Origin: Kiritimatiellia bacterium | Lineage (GTDB): Bacteria > Verrucomicrobiota > Kiritimatiellia > CAIQIC01 > JAGNIJ01 | DNA: 43,824 nt | Assembly: GCA_018001225.1 (NCBI GenBank) | Contig: JAGNIJ010000040.1 | Span: 1-43,824, forward strand | Direction of reading: 5' to 3' | In this document: piece by piece, positions 41,112 to 43,824 of the stretch | Numbering within the stretch: position 1 is the first letter of the stretch | Layout of the letters: every line of letters begins with the position of its first letter | Position numbers and translations under genes: made by a program | Notes under the pieces: generated by a model | Told to the model about the DNA's origin: nothing | The model's input: the letters and a program-made list of their open reading frames with translations, nothing else | Database searches by the model: none

Positions 41112-42028
41112 GGCGACACCTCCACGCCGAGCACGCCGGAGACGGGCACCCGCGCCGTCGGCTCGTCGGCCTCCATATACTTGCGCAGGAGCCAGTGCCG
41201 CTGGAGGCCCTCGATCAGGACCTCGGATTCGCGCAGGGTTTCGCGGCCCTGGAGCACCAGGCCCGGCACGTCGCCGCTCTCGTCGCGGATCGTTTCGCTG
41301 ACCTGCTCGAAATTCTCCAGGATCTGCTGAACCTGCTGAAGCGTGGCGTCGATCTTGCCCGTGATCTGGCGTAACTCGTTGGCCAGGGCCGGATCGCGCA
41401 GGAGCTGGCCGGCGGTGCCCTCCCCCTTGACCAAGCCCTCGGTAATCGCGTTGAGATGGGCGAGCAACTGCTGCAGGTTGCCATCCGGTCGGTGCAGTTC
41501 CTCGGCGACCTTGGTGTATTCCTCCACGGCCTTCTGCATCGCCTGGATAGCGGGCACGGTGTTCTCGCGAATCTGCTGGACCACGTCCTGGACCATGGCC
41601 ATCAATTCCGTGTCCTTCTCGCAGGCCAGCACGCCGCCGTCCTCCAGCGGCGCGGCGGAACCCTTGGTGATCTCCACGAACGCGTCGCCGGCGACGCCGA
41701 ATTTCTTCTTGGCGATCGCCTTGGAATCCGTGCGAACGAACCGGATGAAATTGCCGCGGATGGTGATCTCGCCGGTCATGCCGCCGGCTTCGTCCACGCT
41801 GATGGACTCCACGGCGCCGACCAGGGCGCCCAGGATGCGGACCTCGGCTCCCTTCTGGAGATCGAACGACCCCTCCGGCGGGAACGTCAGGGTCAGGGTA
41901 TGGACCTCCTCGAACCACCGCTGGGCATTGCCGGCCAGGATGATGCCGGCGATCACGAGGACGAGCGTCAGGAGGACGAACCCGCCCGTGATCTCGTTGA
42001 CGTAGCGGAACTTGAAGGGCTTGGCCAT
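41108..42028 (-). CDS. mlaD: MlaD-like MCE-domain protein
   Basis: 306 residues from the ATG at 42028 (AAGGA upstream). N-terminal membrane anchor (about 15-35: GGFVLLTLVLVIAGIILAG), then an MCE domain (about 40-135: LTLTFPPEGSFDLQKGAEVR, ILGALVGAVESISVDEAGG, DSKAIAKKKFGVAGDAFVEI) and a long helical C-terminus (about 160-290). MlaD-type proteins form hexameric rings that carry lipids between membranes with the MlaE permease and MlaF ATPase. Here the gene is preceded by a degenerate ATPase and a permease gene, all on the same strand, so it is part of one lipid transport complex. Confidence 0.9.
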   Translation of the reverse strand: MAKPFKFRYVNEITGGFVLLTLVLVIAGIILAGNAQRWFEEVHTLTLTFPPEGSFDLQKGAEVRILGALVGAVESISVDEAGGMTGEITIRGNFIRFVRTDSKAIAKKKFGVAGDAFVEITKGSAAPLEDGGVLACEKDTELMAMVQDVVQQIRENTVPAIQAMQKAVEEYTKVAEELHRPDGNLQQLLAHLNAITEGLVKGEGTAGQLLRDPALANELRQITGKIDATLQQVQQILENFEQVSETIRDESGDVPGLVLQGRETLRESEVLIEGLQRHWLLRKYMEADEPTARVPVSGVLGVEVSP

Positions 42029-42030
42029 GC

Positions 42031-42726
42031 TTACGTCCTTTCCACCGGCGCCCACCGTTCGCCGGCCATCTCGACCACCCGCGCCGGCTCGAACTCCTTC
42101 ACGATATTCCGGTCGCCGGCGTCCTGCAACCAGATTACCGCCGCGCCGCGGTCGGAAGCCGCGCGCACCGCGCGAACCAGCGCGGCCGCCTTGTCCGGAG
42201 GCGCGTCGCGCAGCGGGCGCTCCAGCACGAGCAGGTCCCGCCGGCCCACCAGGGCCCGGATCCAGTCCGCCACCCGCAGGTCGCGCGACGGGACCCGGGC
42301 CGGCCGCGCGCGGGGGATGTCCTGGAGGCCGAAGGAGCGAGCCAGCGCCAAGGCCTCCGCGTCAATCTCCGCCTCCGGCCGGGGCGTGAAGTGGCGCTGG
42401 ACCAGCGTGATGTTTTCGTCCACGTCCAGGTTGCTCACCCAAAGAGGCCGCTCGTAGATGCGTCCGATCCGGGCCCGGGCGGCGACGGCGCGGTCCGGGC
42501 CGACGCGGGACCAATCGTGACCTTCAAACAGCACCCGCCCCTCGTCGGGTTCGGCCAGACCCAGGGCCAGATCGCCGAACACGCCGCGGTGCGCCAGGGG
42601 TTCGAGAAGGACGAGAAGGCGCTCGCCCGGCCGCAGGGAGAACGTCACGTCCTCCAGGCCGTCCTCGTACTCCGCGCCCGATTTCACGCGGACTGATTCG
42701 AACTGCAGTATGATCCGGTCTTCCAT
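42031..42726 (-). CDS. Degenerate Mla-type ABC ATPase
   Basis: 231 residues with overall MlaF-like layout (LQFESVRV start, DVTFSLRPGERLLVLL strand, DLRVADWIRALVGRRDLLVL), but the catalytic motifs are gone. The Walker A position reads LEPLAHRGVFGD instead of GxSGSGKST, so the phosphate-binding GK[ST] is absent. The signature helix has SRDLRVADWIRAL in place of LSGGQ..R.ALARAL. Walker B reads LLVLERPL, without the DE pair. It lies between permease and MlaD genes. Either it is a non-catalytic structural subunit or a pseudo-enzyme that has lost activity; see findings. Frame and length are normal, so this is not a random pseudogene. Confidence 0.85.
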   Translation of the reverse strand: MEDRIILQFESVRVKSGAEYEDGLEDVTFSLRPGERLLVLLEPLAHRGVFGDLALGLAEPDEGRVLFEGHDWSRVGPDRAVAARARIGRIYERPLWVSNLDVDENITLVQRHFTPRPEAEIDAEALALARSFGLQDIPRARPARVPSRDLRVADWIRALVGRRDLLVLERPLRDAPPDKAAALVRAVRAASDRGAAVIWLQDAGDRNIVKEFEPARVVEMAGERWAPVERT

Positions 42727-42733
42727 TCCCCGC

Positions 42734-43522
42734 TCACAAGTAGGTCACCACCGACACCAGGGCCGAGACGATGAACAAGGCTATCGTCGAGCGCACCACG
42801 GCCCGCGTGGCGGCCTGGGGCACCTCCGTGACCGCCGTGTGTACGCTCAAGCCCTCGATGCAGCAGATCGCGCCGGTCGTCAGGCCGGGGAGGATGGTCT
42901 TGATGAAGAGGTTCCCTGCGTCGGCGGGCCGGATGGCCCGGAACACGCTGTTCACGAAGAGGTCCACCGGCCCGGGATTGGCCTGGAGCACCCAGCCGCT
43001 GACGTAGCCGCTGACGAACGACACCAGGATGAAGACGACGGTGAGGCAGAAGATCGAGATCGCGGCGCCCACGGCGCGGGGCACGACGAGGTAGGTGAAC
43101 GGGTCGAGCCCCTGCCCGTCCAGCAGGTACACCTCGCCCGCGATCTTCATGTTGCCCAGTTCCGTCGCGATGGCCGTGCCGCTGCGGCCGATGATGACGA
43201 AGTTGACCAGCAGCGGACCCACCTCGCGGATCACGACCATCACCAGGACCGGACCGAGGAACGCCGTCTGGCCGACCTTGGCCAGCCAGACCTGGGCCTG
43301 GACGACGATCGAGAGCCCGACGGCGACGGCCAGGAGGGATACGAACCGGGTGGCCTCGAAGCCGGTGAAGAGAACCTGCCGGGCCAGGACATTACGGGAA
43401 GTGCGGGGCCAGGTGCCGGGCTTGCAGGCCACGCGGAGAATGCCCCAAACCGCGGCGGTCACCGTGACCGCCGAGCGCGCCTTGGCCACGGCAAATGCCC
43501 CGATCTTTGTCAGCGCCTTCAT
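42734..43522 (-). CDS. mlaE: MlaE-like permease of the Mla lipid transport complex
   Basis: 262 residues from the ATG at 43522 (a TTG at 43558 gives 12 more residues and cannot be excluded). Membrane protein with the MlaE/YrbE pattern: LFTGFEATRFVSLLAVAVGL, VLVMVVIREVGPLLVNFVII with the conserved E and GPLL, GRSGTAIATELGNMKIAGEV, LVVPRAVGAAISIFCLTVVF, and about five membrane segments. It forms the channel core that moves phospholipids between the MCE ring and the membrane. The gene is the first of the four-gene cluster. The permease is well conserved, in contrast to its degenerate partner ATPase. Confidence 0.9.
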   Translation of the reverse strand: MKALTKIGAFAVAKARSAVTVTAAVWGILRVACKPGTWPRTSRNVLARQVLFTGFEATRFVSLLAVAVGLSIVVQAQVWLAKVGQTAFLGPVLVMVVIREVGPLLVNFVIIGRSGTAIATELGNMKIAGEVYLLDGQGLDPFTYLVVPRAVGAAISIFCLTVVFILVSFVSGYVSGWVLQANPGPVDLFVNSVFRAIRPADAGNLFIKTILPGLTTGAICCIEGLSVHTAVTEVPQAATRAVVRSTIALFIVSALVSVVTYL

Positions 43523-43601
43523 GAAGGCATGCGACTCCGGCGGGTCAGAATCTCCCAAAAGCGCGCCGCCTCGCCAAGAACTAAACGGCCGGGAGGCTTG
43601 C

Positions 43602-43796
43602 TCAATGGCCAGGGCGCTTGATGGTGATGATGCGGCTCTTCCGCTCGGGCGAGAGGTACTCGGGGGGAAGCTCGATCCGCGTGGTGGCGATCATGTCCTC
43701 GCGGTTCGGGGGCGGCGCCGGGGGCGGCGGGGGCGGCGCGATGCGCTGGGCGTCGACCTGCGGCCGGACGGGCTGTACGACGCGGAGTACCTTGCG
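43602..43796 (-). CDS. C-terminal part of a gene at the window edge, apparently frameshifted
   Basis: The minus strand has an open frame with a proline-rich run (RIAPPPPPPAPPPNRED) and an ordered C-terminus (MIATTRIELPPEYLSPERKS, then RIITIKRPGH) that stops at 43602-43604. Reading further upstream, the same frame meets a TGA at 43797-43799, and no ATG, GTG or TTG start lies between. Either a frameshift or assembly error separates this from its N-terminus, or only the 30-residue part from the internal ATG is translated. The neighbouring permease gene starts 80 bases away on the same strand. Family not recognised. Confidence 0.35.
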   Translation of the reverse strand, partial: RKVLRVVQPVRPQVDAQRIAPPPPPPAPPPNREDMIATTRIELPPEYLSPERKSRIITIKRPGH

Positions 43797-43824
43797 TCAG
43801 GACGGACCGGGGATATGGGTTGCC

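Noticed and set aside
40173..41918. 581-codon minus frame spanning lipoprotein and MlaD regions
   Set aside because: The left part is the TPR lipoprotein starting at 41111; the rest is an out-of-frame shadow of mlaD.

Overview
This window is GC-rich DNA, apparently from a chromosome of a Verrucomicrobiota/Kiritimatiellota-like (PVC) or otherwise deep-branching Gram-negative bacterium. The assignment is an inference of moderate confidence. It rests on a giant secreted SBBP beta-propeller protein, envelope genes (an Mla/MCE lipid-transport cluster, an M48 lipoprotein and a possible LptC-like protein), an EpsC-type serine acetyltransferase, a CHASE2 adenylate cyclase, and small palindromic repeats between genes.

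Left part (1-11.4 kb). The window opens inside an IS3-family element whose terminal TGA also stops a small membrane-protein gene. About 1.5 kb with no believable gene follows (381-1909) and contains two hairpins. Next come a possible LptC-like protein, a 1869-residue secreted SBBP propeller protein with two long non-propeller inserts, a divergent secreted protein carrying a domain resembling those that precede C25 peptidases, and a zinc-ribbon protein.

Central part (about 11.5-32.2 kb): an integrative element with every gene on the minus strand, ending at a tyrosine integrase beside an intact tRNA-Pro(GGG). It has its own replication set: excisionase-like HTH protein, ERCC4 nuclease, DUF2800 RecB-like nuclease, a putative recombination/ssDNA-binding protein, ParB-DUF4326 fusion, family A DNA polymerase with proofreading domain, and primase-SF3 helicase. 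Next to this is an iteron cluster with an AT-rich core that looks like a replication origin. I see no capsid, portal, terminase or tail genes, so it is better read as a phage satellite or integrative plasmid than as a complete prophage. Its cargo is a complete type III restriction-modification operon (mod, Bro-N gene, res) and a separately transcribed two-gene cassette of unknown function, flanked by a candidate promoter and a clear terminator. That cassette is the best candidate for an undescribed system. The left boundary of the element was not located.

Right part (32.4-43.8 kb) is host-like: tRNA-Pro with terminator and a hairpin-interrupted tRNA-Pro fragment; epsC/cysE-type serine acetyltransferase and a small EamA-like protein; then a tight three-gene operon of CHASE2 adenylate cyclase, metallo-beta-lactamase-fold hydrolase and a MscS channel with cyclic-nucleotide-binding domain, which together look like a cyclic-nucleotide make/break/sense unit. 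After an inverted repeat come an SH3 protein and M48 metalloprotease pair, and then an Mla-like cluster (permease, ATPase-like protein, MlaD, lipoprotein) in which the ATPase subunit has lost its Walker A and Walker B signatures.
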